A DNA stretch of 64,000 nt, taken from contig CAZELM010000018.1 of the NCBI GenBank assembly GCA_964512995.1, positions 23,645 through 87,644 on the forward strand, given 5' to 3'. The stretch's first letter is position 1. Each line of letters starts with the position of its first letter. The notes under the pieces are model-generated. The model was not told where the DNA came from. It saw nothing but the letters and a program-made list of their open reading frames with translations, and made no database searches. The translations under genes were made by a program, and so were the position numbers. This document shows, one piece after another, positions 15,385-24,586 of this stretch. The DNA comes from CAZELM01 sp964512995. Its GTDB lineage: Bacteria > CSSED10-310.

Positions 15385-17332
15385 TCCCAAAGAAATAAAG
15401 ACAATCTATTTCAAGGAAATTCTGGAAATCATCCGTGATTCGAAAATATTAATGCTTTCCGTATTATTGCCGATCATTATTTATCCGGTTATTTTCTGGG
15501 GAGTCAATAAACTGCAGTCTTTTCAGGAAAAGCGTATCAAAGAAAAAGGATTTACCGTGGCAATCAAAGGGAATCCGGATCTATTAACACCTTATCTTAT
15601 AAATGCGGAGTTCCCTTGTTCTTTCGTAGTAAATTCACAGTTTGAATCGGCACTGGAAAACAAGACACTTGATCTGTCTGTTGAAATCGTTTCCGAGAAT
15701 GACTCCAATGAAACGCAGATGTGGTTCTATTACAATGGTTCCAATGACATCTCACTTCAGGCACTTCAGAAGACAACCGAATTATTGGAGAAGAACAAAC
15801 TCGAATGGATCATGGATCAGACGGAACAAAAGGGAATCCAACTCGAACGCAATCTCCCCGTTAATCTGAAGCTGATGGATGTTTCATCTGTCGAGGCGCG
15901 AAGCGGACACATGATTGCCAAAATTTTGCCTTTTGTTCTGGTGATGATATTGATCGGCGGCTGTTCCTATACTGCTGTTGATGCGATTGCCGGTGAAAAG
16001 GAACGGGGCAGTTTCGAAACACTTCTGGTCGCACCAATCACACGACACAGCGTGATTCTTGGTAAATTTCTGGTCGTTCTGACAACCGGACTGGTCTCCG
16101 CTTTTTTGAATATTTTTGGAATGCTGATTTCATTGAAAATGGGTATTCTCAAGGGGACTCCCAATTTCAATTTTGAATTCCGGTTGAGTCCTGAGATAAT
16201 GATCGCTACCTTTGCCTGTGCGATTCCTCTGGGAATTTTGTTTGCCGCGATCCTTATGGTGTTTACTGCTCGAGCGAAAACATTTCAGGAAGGTCAGATT
16301 GTTCTTCTTCCATTCACACTTTTCGCCATGCTTCCGACATTGGCTGCAGTGCTCCCTGGGATGACATCCAAATCAATTCTGCTTATAGTTCCGATTGCTA
16401 ACATTGTTGTAGCGATCAAGGAATTCCTTGAAGGCTCGGCCAATTACTGGACTTTGGTGATCTCCAACGCTGTAAATCTCATCTATGCGGTGTTCACATT
16501 AAATTGGGCAGTGAAATTTCTCTCCAGGGAAGGTACTTTAATTCAAAGCTCGACAGGTGAACCGGAACTGGATCAGAAGAATCCGGTTAAGACAGGCATC
16601 TGGGCTTTTTCCATCACATGGGTCATCTTTTATTATGTGATGACGGTTTTACAGATGAGAGATCTGTCCATGGGTTTATTTGTCACATTATGGATCTTCC
16701 TTCCCGGTGTCGCCTTCGCTTATACGAGATATCTGCAATTGCCTCTCAAGGAAACGTTCCGGTTCAACAAAACCTCGATCCATGCTTACATCAGTGTTCC
16801 TTTTCTGACATTGGGGACTCTGGGATTCGTTCAATGGATCACACATTATCAATTCAAAATCATCCCTGTACCCGAATCAATGCTCAATGAAATGAATGAT
16901 GCGTTAATGAATCCTGATTTCTCAAGTTTCATGGTTCTTTTTCTGATGTGCATCTCACCGGGAATTAACGAAGAAATTTTATTTCGGGGAGCATTTCTTG
17001 GCGGATTTTTGAATCGGATCAAACCATGGCAGGCGATTTTGCTGTCAAGTCTATTGTTCGGTTTTCTTCATTTCAGCATCTATCGATTCACATCAACAAC
17101 ACTGATCGGCATTATGTTGGGGTATCTGTTGTACCGCTCCGGTTCCATCTTTCCGTCGATGATTGCTCATTTTCTAAACAATTTTACGGTTTTGATGATT
17201 TTGGATAAACTGGATCTTCCTGAATTTTCGGTTCACTGGTATCTGCTCGGAATTCCATTGCTCATCACTGGTCTGTACATTCTGAACTTTTCGGATTCAC
17301 CCAAAAAACAGTCAATCCATTTCTCGATTTAG
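15368..17332 (+). CDS. ABC-2 permease fused to a CPBP intramembrane protease
   Basis: 654 residues from the GTG at 15368, chosen for GGGAG nine bases upstream; an in-frame GTG at 15347 is possible. Residues 1-400 are a NatB-like permease (AGEKERGSFETLLVAPIT). From about 415 eight or so helices form a CPBP (CAAX-protease and bacteriocin-processing) domain with all three motifs: EEILFRG (EExxxR), FLHFSIY (FxxxH) and HFLNNF (HxxxN). The CPBP family contains intramembrane metal-dependent proteases, several linked to peptide processing or immunity. The fusion suggests that the exporter processes, or protects against, a peptide or prenylated substrate. It makes a two-permease exporter with the gene at 13385. 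Confidence 0.9.
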   Translation: MRFHINPKEIKTIYFKEILEIIRDSKILMLSVLLPIIIYPVIFWGVNKLQSFQEKRIKEKGFTVAIKGNPDLLTPYLINAEFPCSFVVNSQFESALENKTLDLSVEIVSENDSNETQMWFYYNGSNDISLQALQKTTELLEKNKLEWIMDQTEQKGIQLERNLPVNLKLMDVSSVEARSGHMIAKILPFVLVMILIGGCSYTAVDAIAGEKERGSFETLLVAPITRHSVILGKFLVVLTTGLVSAFLNIFGMLISLKMGILKGTPNFNFEFRLSPEIMIATFACAIPLGILFAAILMVFTARAKTFQEGQIVLLPFTLFAMLPTLAAVLPGMTSKSILLIVPIANIVVAIKEFLEGSANYWTLVISNAVNLIYAVFTLNWAVKFLSREGTLIQSSTGEPELDQKNPVKTGIWAFSITWVIFYYVMTVLQMRDLSMGLFVTLWIFLPGVAFAYTRYLQLPLKETFRFNKTSIHAYISVPFLTLGTLGFVQWITHYQFKIIPVPESMLNEMNDALMNPDFSSFMVLFLMCISPGINEEILFRGAFLGGFLNRIKPWQAILLSSLLFGFLHFSIYRFTSTTLIGIMLGYLLYRSGSIFPSMIAHFLNNFTVLMILDKLDLPEFSVHWYLLGIPLLITGLYILNFSDSPKKQSIHFSI

Positions 17333-17342
17333 GAGAATCAAT

Positions 17343-18332
17343 ATGAACTTTATTCATCATGTGCGAGAAAAAGCAACGCAACTGAATCGCAGAATCGTGT
17401 TTCCGGAAGCCACAGAGTTACGAGTTTTAAGAGCGGTGGAATATTTATTTCGAGAAAAAATTGTCACACCGGTTCTAGTCGGTGATCCCGGTGAGGTTGA
17501 TCGTCTGAGCCAGGATGCTCATATCGATATCCGTGATATAGAAATCATCTCTCCTGAATCATCCGGTTTGAAAGAATCGTTTGCGGAGTTGTATTATGAG
17601 ATGCGCCGTCATAAGGGATTGACCGAGCAGGAAGCCGTTGCCACGATGGCTGATCCCATTTTTTTTGCCACGATGATGGTAAAACAAGGTATGGTTCATG
17701 GGTATCTGGCGGGAGCGGTCACAACAACTGCCAAAACCGTACAGGCAGGCCTGCGTATTCTGAAAACGAAACCCAATACCCGGACCGTTTCAAGTTTATT
17801 CTTCATGGTGCTGAAAGATCAAACGTGGGGTCAGGATGGGATTCTGATTATGGCTGACCCTGCCATCGTGGTCAGTATGACATCTGAAATAATGGCAGAA
17901 ATAGCTATTATCACCGCTGAAAACGCCCGATGTATTGCTGGTATAAAACCCAAAGTCGCCATGCTCTCCTATTCCACAAAAGGCAGTGGATCGGGTGAAT
18001 CCGTTGATATGGTACGAAAAGCCACTCAATTGGCTCAACAGATGGACCCATCACTGGAAATCGATGGAGAGCTTCAGGCAGATGCCGCCTTAGTACCCGC
18101 TATCGGTTCCATGAAAGCGCCTGGGAGTCCGGTTGCGGGAGCTGCCAATGTTCTGATCTTCCCTTCCATTGAGTCGGCGAATATCAGTTATAAACTGGTT
18201 CAGAGACTTGCCAGCGCAGAAGCCGTTGGTCCGATCCTGCAGGGACTTTCAAAACCCGCAAATGATCTGAGTCGAGGATGCAGTGTCGAAGACATCATCA
18301 ACACTGCCGCGATCACATCGCTGCAAGAATGA
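17343..18332 (+). CDS. pta: Phosphate acetyltransferase
   Basis: Converts acetyl-CoA and Pi to acetyl phosphate; with acetate kinase it yields ATP from fermentation. 329 residues, the short form without the N-terminal regulatory domain. Family stretches are present: VFPEATELRVLRA, GSGSGESVDMVRKA, DGELQADAALVP and GSPVAGAANVLIFPS. ATG with AGGAG upstream, 10 bases after the ABC-CPBP gene. No acetate kinase gene lies in the window. A phosphotransbutyrylase cannot be fully excluded, but the C-terminal motifs fit Pta better. Confidence 0.93.
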   Translation: MNFIHHVREKATQLNRRIVFPEATELRVLRAVEYLFREKIVTPVLVGDPGEVDRLSQDAHIDIRDIEIISPESSGLKESFAELYYEMRRHKGLTEQEAVATMADPIFFATMMVKQGMVHGYLAGAVTTTAKTVQAGLRILKTKPNTRTVSSLFFMVLKDQTWGQDGILIMADPAIVVSMTSEIMAEIAIITAENARCIAGIKPKVAMLSYSTKGSGSGESVDMVRKATQLAQQMDPSLEIDGELQADAALVPAIGSMKAPGSPVAGAANVLIFPSIESANISYKLVQRLASAEAVGPILQGLSKPANDLSRGCSVEDIINTAAITSLQE

Positions 18333-18358
18333 CAGAAATCGCCAAAGGAGGTTTATCG

Positions 18359-18892
18359 ATGCGGAAAGCATTACAGGATATTGCCCGGAAATTGAATCAA
18401 GAAAAAATCCCGTGGCTCCTCGCAGATAAAACCGCTGCTATTCTTCAAGGAGCCATGATCACAACGAATCAATTGATCATCTATACATCCAACTCGGGGA
18501 GTTATCGGTTTGGAGATTTCTTTGCTGATTATCGGATTCAAAAAGTGAAATACCGGGAGGCTGCACCAGTCGCTGGTCATATCGGTCTGTTTAAAATGCA
18601 TGATATTGATGTGACCGTCATTGGAGAACCTGAGATGATCCTTCAACAACGAAAATTTCTGATTCCAGTTGAATCCATCCATAAAGATGCCGTTCCTACC
18701 AGTATCGGAATGCAAGATATTTATCTGCTTCCACTCCCCTGGATTCAGATTTTGGGATTCATTTCCGGGGATAACGAATTGTTGACTGCTCTTTCACCCT
18801 GCAGGATCACCAGAAAAGATGTTTTTTTCATTTCAGAAATGATCGGTGCAACATATTTCCTTAAACCGTTACTTGAAAGTATGACATCATAA
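18359..18892 (+). CDS. Unrecognised protein, possibly a degenerate nucleotidyltransferase-fold protein
   Basis: 177 residues. Start ATG at 18359 is set by a near-perfect AAAGGAGG; the frame is open further upstream but without a site. The N-terminus (IARKLNQEKIPWLLADKTAAILQG) recalls the opening helix and strand of minimal nucleotidyltransferases that read WLLxGGxAlxLxG, and MHDIDVTVIGEPE could be a decayed DxD region, but the GS and DxD residues are not in place. No signal or membrane helix. It lies between pta and a Nudix hydrolase with short gaps. Function unknown. Confidence 0.65.
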   Translation: MRKALQDIARKLNQEKIPWLLADKTAAILQGAMITTNQLIIYTSNSGSYRFGDFFADYRIQKVKYREAAPVAGHIGLFKMHDIDVTVIGEPEMILQQRKFLIPVESIHKDAVPTSIGMQDIYLLPLPWIQILGFISGDNELLTALSPCRITRKDVFFISEMIGATYFLKPLLESMTS

Positions 18893-18921
18893 GCGCCTTG
18901 CGGAGCGTGCATCAATTCAAT

Positions 18922-19470
18922 ATGGTGAATGAAAAAAGTGAAAAAACGGATTTCAGAGGATCAAAAGATCGTCCATTCAAAGAAGCGGCTGTAATGGTTC
19001 TTTTGATACGTATCGGAGAGGAATATTCCGTTGTATTGACAAAACGAGCAGCCGCACTGAAACATCACAGTGGTGAGATATCTTTTCCGGGAGGTGTTCG
19101 GGAGTTTAACGATACTGACTGCACCAGGACAGCTATTCGTGAACTTCACGAAGAATTGGGGATCGATCCCGAACAGATTGAGATTTTGGGCATAATGGAT
19201 TGTGTTCTCACATCATCATCCGGTTTCATCATCACTCCCATCATTGGTCTGCTTCGAGATCATCCGGTTCATTTTTCCCCGAATGAGGCAGAGATTCAGC
19301 GGATTTTTACAATACCACTGAGCCATCTGGCTGAACAGGTGAACGAAAAGGTCTGGCAAACAAATGAATCTGTTTCTTCTCCCATTTTTCATTACCAGAA
19401 TGATGTGATATGGGGAGCGACTGCCCGTATCCTCCACATGCTGCTCCTGAAATACCGAACCCTCGTCTGA
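18922..19470 (+). CDS. Nudix hydrolase, CoA pyrophosphatase type
   Basis: 182 residues from the ATG at 18922; a TTG at 18898 in the same frame is an alternative, and neither has a clear ribosome site. The Nudix box GGVREFNDTDCTRTAIRE followed by LHEELGI fits the spacing of the CoA pyrophosphatase group. It is preceded by the UPF0035 signature VVLTKRAAALKHHSGEISFP, which marks enzymes cleaving CoA and acyl-CoA to 4'-phosphopantetheine and ADP. Its position after pta, a CoA-using enzyme, fits CoA housekeeping. Cytosolic. Confidence 0.87.
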   Translation: MVNEKSEKTDFRGSKDRPFKEAAVMVLLIRIGEEYSVVLTKRAAALKHHSGEISFPGGVREFNDTDCTRTAIRELHEELGIDPEQIEILGIMDCVLTSSSGFIITPIIGLLRDHPVHFSPNEAEIQRIFTIPLSHLAEQVNEKVWQTNESVSSPIFHYQNDVIWGATARILHMLLLKYRTLV

Positions 19471-19782
19471 TGATTCGAGACGTGTTGTTGCTCTTTTTTT
19501 TCCGAAATACTATCTATATTGAGAATCCTGGAGAGTCAAAGACAGGTTGACATAACATGCGAGAGCTGATTCGAAGATATTTTCTGTGCAAAACACCAAG
19601 CGTGACAGTGCAATTTTGGCAAAAAAATCCTTCTCCTGTCTCTCTTTTTTAATGGGAGACTTTGGTTTCTATGGAACTAAACCATGGATCCTTTTTATCG
19701 AAGGGGAGGTTGGTGGGGATTTTCGGGCTCTGGCAACGAAAAAGAGGCTTTTCGGATAACTTCATGCTAAGGAGAGACAGGG
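19471..19782. other. 312-base intergenic region
   Basis: A weak five-pair stem CGTCT...AGACG just at the end of the Nudix gene is followed, about a dozen bases later, by a run of eight T (to 19501), a possible terminator. TTGACA at 19547-19552 resembles a -35 box, but no good -10 lies at the right distance. AAGGAG before the ATG at 19783 serves the next gene. A 31-codon open frame at 19557 has no ribosome site and is not called. Confidence 0.4.
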
Positions 19783-20892
19783 ATGGCGAGTGTATCGTTT
19801 GAGAATGTCTGTAAAGTTTATGACAGGAATCGGGTTGTTAATGATTTTAATTTCCTGATAAAAGATCGGGAATTCATCGTGATTGTGGGACCTTCGGGAT
19901 GCGGGAAATCGACAACCTTGAGAATGGTCGCAGGTCTTGAATCCATCTCCAGCGGGTTTATTCGTATCAATAACACGATCGTGAACGATATTCCCCCAAA
20001 AGATCGTGATATTGCCATGGTTTTTCAGAATTATGCACTCTATCCCCATATGACGGTGTATAACAACATGGGATTTGGCTTAAAATTACGGAAAATAGAT
20101 CCCCAGGAAATCGATCGGAGAGTGAAACGGGCTGCTGAGATTCTGGGTATTGAGGAACTTCTGGACCGGAAGCCCAAACAGCTATCGGGTGGACAAAGAC
20201 AACGTGTTGCGGTCGGTCGAGCCATTGTCCGGGAGCCGGCGGTATTCTTGTTTGATGAACCATTATCCAATCTGGATGCGAAACTGCGCGTTCAGATGCG
20301 AGCTGAAATCAAACGACTCCACCTGCGTCTGAATGCGACGATGATTTATGTTACCCACGATCAGGTCGAAGCCATGACAATGGGCGATCGCATTGTCATT
20401 CTCAAAGATGGTGATCTGCAGCAGGCGGGTTCACCCCTGGAAGTCTATCGATATCCCCGCAACCAATTCGTTGCCGGATTCATTGGCAGTCCGTCCATGA
20501 ATTTTCTGCCCGTTCAATTGGAAACTCAAAGCGATATTCCGATCCTGAAGTCTCCGTTTTTCAACCATTCTATCCATCCGGATTATTCGTCCAGCTTCGA
20601 GTTTCAGAATATCCGGGATGTCACGTTCGGCATTCGTCCGGAGGATCTCTGGATTTCCGAGTCCGATCAGATTTCTGATCGTCGTGGATGGCTGAACGGA
20701 TTTGTAGAAATTGTTGAAACTACCGGATCAGACACTCTGTTACATGTAAAAATCGGTGAGGATATCATTGTGGCAAAGGTTTCATCCGATTGTCAGGTGG
20801 AATCCCGGACGACAGTCAAACTCTGTTTTGACCAAAACAAAATGCATCTTTTCAATACATCTACCGGGGAGTCTTTAAGGAGGGTCATGTGA
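19783..20892 (+). CDS. Sugar-type ABC transporter ATPase (MalK/UgpC family)
   Basis: 369 residues. Walker A GPSGCGKST, Q-loop MVFQNYALYPHMTVYNN, signature LSGGQRQRVAVGRAI, Walker B VFLFDEPLSNLDAKLR and H-loop VTHDQVEAMT. The C-terminal 120 residues are the TOBE/regulatory region (FGIRPEDLW). This subfamily energises importers of oligosaccharides or glycerol phosphate and is often shared by several permease sets. No permease or binding protein is near. Instead it overlaps a sulfatase-like lipoprotein gene by four bases. The substrate is unknown. Confidence 0.9.
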   Translation: MASVSFENVCKVYDRNRVVNDFNFLIKDREFIVIVGPSGCGKSTTLRMVAGLESISSGFIRINNTIVNDIPPKDRDIAMVFQNYALYPHMTVYNNMGFGLKLRKIDPQEIDRRVKRAAEILGIEELLDRKPKQLSGGQRQRVAVGRAIVREPAVFLFDEPLSNLDAKLRVQMRAEIKRLHLRLNATMIYVTHDQVEAMTMGDRIVILKDGDLQQAGSPLEVYRYPRNQFVAGFIGSPSMNFLPVQLETQSDIPILKSPFFNHSIHPDYSSSFEFQNIRDVTFGIRPEDLWISESDQISDRRGWLNGFVEIVETTGSDTLLHVKIGEDIIVAKVSSDCQVESRTTVKLCFDQNKMHLFNTSTGESLRRVM

Positions 20893-22565
20893 TCGCATTG
20901 ATGACAAAAGCCTTTTGTCTCCAACGATTACTGCTTCTCGCTATAATATTCCCGATCGCAGCGGTCGGTTTATCAGGATGCGGAACGCCAATGGTCGAAA
21001 CGACGGTATATGATTTTATTCTGGAGTTGCCGAAAGCTGATCGCGGGTTCGACCAGACAGTGATCGATATGGCCAATATCGAAGATTACCGGTTTCTGGG
21101 GCAAGGATGGCACTTTCCGGAAAATGGCGTTGCCTCTTCCATCATCTGGGTGGGAGCAGAAACGGCTGACATCCATTTTAGCTGCGATCGCCCGGTTGAC
21201 TCGGAAATCCTTCTCAATGTTCGACCGATAGTTTTCGAGGGATCTCCGACCATGCGCCTGACATTGGAACTCAACACGCACCCGATCGGAGAAATCACAT
21301 TATCGTCCGAATGGCAGGTTTATCGTGTCACAGTTGGAGCTGCTCTGTTGAATCCGGGTGATAATCAGTTCAAAATCCATCACTCCCATCTGTTTCGCCC
21401 GATAGATGTATGGGAGTATTCGACGGATGAGCGGCAACTCGCAGCCAGTTACCGGTTCCTGGTCATCCGGCCGGAAAAAGAGCCGCTCCCACCGGGGAAT
21501 TATACATTGCAGCAGGTTTTGGGTGCCAAGGATTTTTATTTTAAGGGATTGCTTTGCCATATCATCCACGATCAGCCATCCGCGGCCTTCTCCTATCATG
21601 TTACCCTGCCATCACGACCAGTGTTATCGTTCCACTCCGGGATTCTGCCGGAAACAGTCAATGAAACAGGAGAAAACGCCGAATTCACCATTTCGGTCCG
21701 GACAAAGGGGAGCACAACTCCCAATAAAATCTGGATCGCTTCTGTCCGGCCACCCAAGCGGAATCTGGAGATGGGTTGGATGGAACATCGGCGGGATCTG
21801 AAAAAATATGCGAACCAGGAAGTCGATATCATTTTTGAAACGAGTTCAAATGATCCGGATGCTGTATCAAATCAGGGAAGCTGGCTGGAACCTCGGATTT
21901 TAAACCGTCATCGGCCGGTGAATATCGTATTGTTACCCGGTTCTGGACCCAACTGGCCGCCAACAGTGAACCCGGACGGCATCTCACCATTATCGGTATT
22001 GGCACAGAAGGCAAAAATAATCAGGAATTTTCAATCGGTATGGAGTGATGATCATTCTGCTCCTGCTGGTGAAAGTACCGTATCAAGCAGCATGAATGAA
22101 CGGTGCGTCCTTCCCATGGAATGGATTCGGAGATGCAGATCGGAAGGATGGCAGGCCGGTTATTTTTTTACTGGCCGAAACCAGGCTGCATTGGAAGCTG
22201 CCTATCATTCGGAATTTGATGCTCTCGCAGGTTCATCGGAATCAACGGATGAAGATGTGGCTCGGATTGAATCGGAGTGCATGGATTGGATAAAGCGTCT
22301 CCAGAATGACAATTTCATATTGGGTTTCGATCCATTCATTCCGGATGATACGTCAGATAAGGCAGGTATATTTTTGGAGCGGTTTGTCGGAAAATTACTG
22401 GATCATCAGTTTGATCGGGATTCGATTTTCATTGTGTACAATGCCGAATCGGGTCATGATTTATGGTTTTTCGAGCCGAAGAGGGCACATGCTGATGAGG
22501 GTATCGAGTCGAAGACCGACTGGAAAAAACTTTCGGATCGGCTGTATCAGTTTCTGGAGATCTAG
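20889..22565 (+). CDS. Lipoprotein with a degenerate sulfatase-like C-terminal half
   Basis: 558 residues. Lipoprotein signal with lipobox LSGC and the lipidated Cys at 31. Residues 40-330 look like beta-sandwich domains with no clear family. From about 343, HRPVNIVLLPGSGPNW starts a segment whose order resembles the sulfatase fold (RPNIVLI... to an end with IFIVYNAESGHD in place of the usual VIFTSDHG), but the catalytic CxPxR/SxPxR motif and most metal ligands are missing. So probably an inactive relative in the periplasm, perhaps glycan binding. GTG start with AAGGAGG upstream, overlapping the MalK-type ATPase gene, implying joint expression. The sulfatase link is my reading of sequence pattern only. 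Confidence 0.6.
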   Translation: MIALMTKAFCLQRLLLLAIIFPIAAVGLSGCGTPMVETTVYDFILELPKADRGFDQTVIDMANIEDYRFLGQGWHFPENGVASSIIWVGAETADIHFSCDRPVDSEILLNVRPIVFEGSPTMRLTLELNTHPIGEITLSSEWQVYRVTVGAALLNPGDNQFKIHHSHLFRPIDVWEYSTDERQLAASYRFLVIRPEKEPLPPGNYTLQQVLGAKDFYFKGLLCHIIHDQPSAAFSYHVTLPSRPVLSFHSGILPETVNETGENAEFTISVRTKGSTTPNKIWIASVRPPKRNLEMGWMEHRRDLKKYANQEVDIIFETSSNDPDAVSNQGSWLEPRILNRHRPVNIVLLPGSGPNWPPTVNPDGISPLSVLAQKAKIIRNFQSVWSDDHSAPAGESTVSSSMNERCVLPMEWIRRCRSEGWQAGYFFTGRNQAALEAAYHSEFDALAGSSESTDEDVARIESECMDWIKRLQNDNFILGFDPFIPDDTSDKAGIFLERFVGKLLDHQFDRDSIFIVYNAESGHDLWFFEPKRAHADEGIESKTDWKKLSDRLYQFLEI

Positions 22566-22915
22566 TACATTGAGCATGATCATCCCATCAATTTCCAGAT
22601 ACAACATAACACGCTTATGACATCATGAATGATACAGGATATATCGCTGAACCATAGAATTAATTGGAACCGGAGATGGTATTGGATTGTTTGAGATAAG
22701 GAGATTTTGTGTATGACCAAAATATGGGAGATGGAGCAGTATCCCATTGATCGTGATTTCCATTAGAAATCATACTGTTTGTTGGATGAGAGCATTCAGA
22801 CCGGATTTTCATTTTCCTATAAACGACAGATTGTCGTCAGGTGGATCGGCGGTATGAATCGTGTATCTCATCGGATCGTTCATTTTCAACCTTAAACCGT
22901 GTGGGAAGTATACTT
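22566..22915. other. 350-base leader region of the Gld-like operon
   Basis: No gene of normal size. It contains a short open frame at 22713-22766 behind an AAGGAG site, and a small hairpin GATTTC-catta-GAAATC at about 22755-22771 over its end. GGAAG before 22916 is the ribosome site of the ABC ATPase. No terminator is evident for the lipoprotein gene. Confidence 0.4.
22713..22766 (+). CDS. Possible 17-residue leader peptide
   Basis: ATG at 22713 behind AAGGAG at a normal spacing, encoding MTKIWEMEQYPIDRDFH and ending at a TAG inside a small hairpin. It precedes the Gld-like ABC operon by about 150 bases. It could be a translated leader or chance. Very little can be said without expression data. 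Confidence 0.25.
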   Translation: MTKIWEMEQYPIDRDFH

Positions 22916-23842
22916 ATGATTGATGTAAAAGGTCTGACAAAACGATTTGGAGCAACGGTAGCGGTACGGGAGGTGTCGTTCAAAGTTCCTGCAGGTCAGG
23001 TATTGGGATTTTTGGGTCCCAATGGTGCTGGAAAATCAACGACCATGCGCATCCTGACAGGATATATGCCGGCAGATGAGGGCTCCGCGACGATCGCAGG
23101 ATACGACATCTTCACTCAGTCGCTGGAAGTCCGGAAACGAATCGGGTATTTACCTGAAAGCGCACCGTTGTATCTCGATATGGATGTCCCGGACTTTCTC
23201 GATTTCATCGCGGTTGTCCGGAAGATTCCATCGAGTAAGAAACAGGAAGCATTTCATCGTATTATTGAACTCTGCGGATTGAAGGATGTATTGCATAAAA
23301 AAATCGGTGAGTTATCCAAAGGGTTTCGGCAGCGTGTGGGTCTGGCTCAGGCGATGATCCATAACCCCGATATTCTGGTGCTGGATGAACCAACATCGGG
23401 ACTGGATCCCAATCAGATCATTGAAATACGTGAACTGATCAAAACATTGGGTCGGGAAAAAACCGTTATCTTATCCACACACATTTTACCGGAAGTCACT
23501 GCGACGTGTGATCGGATTCTGATCATCCATGACGGCCAGCTCGTTGCAGATGGAACCCCAGCCGAACTCGTTTCGAAAGCATCGGGTGATGCGACCTTGT
23601 GGATCACTGTCAAAGCTCCAGAATCAGAATTATTGAAAGCACTGAAAAATATCCCGGGAGTCGTTCGAAGTTTCCGTGACTCCCATGATTCAGACAGGGT
23701 TCGGGTTGGGGTGAAATTCGATTCTGAAGAGGGACTGGCTGAGAATATTTTCCAGACTGTTGTGAAAAACGGCTGGGTATTGACGGAAATGGTTAAAGAA
23801 TCCGCTTCGTTGGAAGACATATTCGCACAATTGACAACTTAA
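22916..23842 (+). CDS. ABC transporter ATPase (GldA-like)
   Basis: 308 residues from the ATG at 22916, chosen because MIDVKGLTKRF is the normal start of the fold and GGAAG precedes it; an in-frame ATG at 22841 would add 25 unlikely residues. Walker A LGPNGAGKSTT, signature LSKGFRQRVGLA, Walker B ILVLDEPTSGLDPNQ and H-loop STHILPEV. A C-terminal 80-residue domain with VRVGVKFDSE follows, typical of this group. Four-gene operon with permease, GldG-like and DUF4340 proteins. In Bacteroidota such modules support gliding; outside that phylum they are conserved with unclear substrate. Confidence 0.9.
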   Translation: MIDVKGLTKRFGATVAVREVSFKVPAGQVLGFLGPNGAGKSTTMRILTGYMPADEGSATIAGYDIFTQSLEVRKRIGYLPESAPLYLDMDVPDFLDFIAVVRKIPSSKKQEAFHRIIELCGLKDVLHKKIGELSKGFRQRVGLAQAMIHNPDILVLDEPTSGLDPNQIIEIRELIKTLGREKTVILSTHILPEVTATCDRILIIHDGQLVADGTPAELVSKASGDATLWITVKAPESELLKALKNIPGVVRSFRDSHDSDRVRVGVKFDSEEGLAENIFQTVVKNGWVLTEMVKESASLEDIFAQLTT

Positions 23843-23860
23843 CAGGATGGGAGCAGTTGT

Positions 23861-24577
23861 ATGAATGATATTTTCGCTATATTCAAGAGGGAGTTTCGGG
23901 GCTACTTTGACTCTCCAATTGCCTACCTATTTATCACCGTTTTCCTCGTGCTTTCGGGGTGGTTGTTTTACAAGGGTTTTTTCATATCGGATTATGCATC
24001 GCTACGGCTTTTTTTTGTGATGCTCCCCTGGACATTTCTGTTCTTCGTTCCAGCCGCCACCATGAGGCTCTGGTCCGAAGAGAAAAAACTGGGAACAATG
24101 GAATTGCTGATGACACTGCCGATCCGGGATATCGATGTGGTCATTGGTAAATTTCTCGCCAGCTTTATTTTTCTGACATTGACTGTTCTTCTGACATTTC
24201 CCATGGTCATTACCGTTTACAATCTGGGTCAGCCGGACCTCGGGCCGATTATCGGTGGTTATCTGGGCGCTATTTTGATGGGAGGAGCGTACCTTGCAAT
24301 CGGTATGTTCGCCTCCAGCCTCACAGAAAACCAGATCATCGCGTTCATCATGGGAGTCGTTTTGTGCTTTGCACTGTTTATTATCGGAGAAGAATTCGTG
24401 TTGATGGCAGCGCCGAGCAGCCTGGTGCCAGTATTGAAATATCTGGGACTTGGGTCTCATTTCGGGAGCATCGGCCGGGGTGTCATCGACTCCAGAGATC
24501 TCATATACTATCTGTCCATCATTACTTTTTTCTTATTCCTGAACATCCGATCTCTTGAAAGCCGGAAATGGAACTAG
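23861..24577 (+). CDS. ABC-2 permease (GldF-like)
   Basis: 238 residues with six predicted membrane helices, opening FAIFKREFRGYFDSPIAYLF, the conserved start of GldF-type permeases, and containing WSEEKKLGTMELLMTLPI. It forms the membrane channel with the upstream ATPase. GGAG upstream of the ATG; 18 bases from the ATPase gene and 9 from the GldG-like gene. Confidence 0.9.
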   Translation: MNDIFAIFKREFRGYFDSPIAYLFITVFLVLSGWLFYKGFFISDYASLRLFFVMLPWTFLFFVPAATMRLWSEEKKLGTMELLMTLPIRDIDVVIGKFLASFIFLTLTVLLTFPMVITVYNLGQPDLGPIIGGYLGAILMGGAYLAIGMFASSLTENQIIAFIMGVVLCFALFIIGEEFVLMAAPSSLVPVLKYLGLGSHFGSIGRGVIDSRDLIYYLSIITFFLFLNIRSLESRKWN

Positions 24578-24586
24578 GAGGTGAAC

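Noticed and set aside
19557..19652. 31-codon open frame MRELIRRYFL in the 19.5 kb gap
   Set aside because: No ribosome site, no conservation evidence, and it runs through a T-rich stretch.
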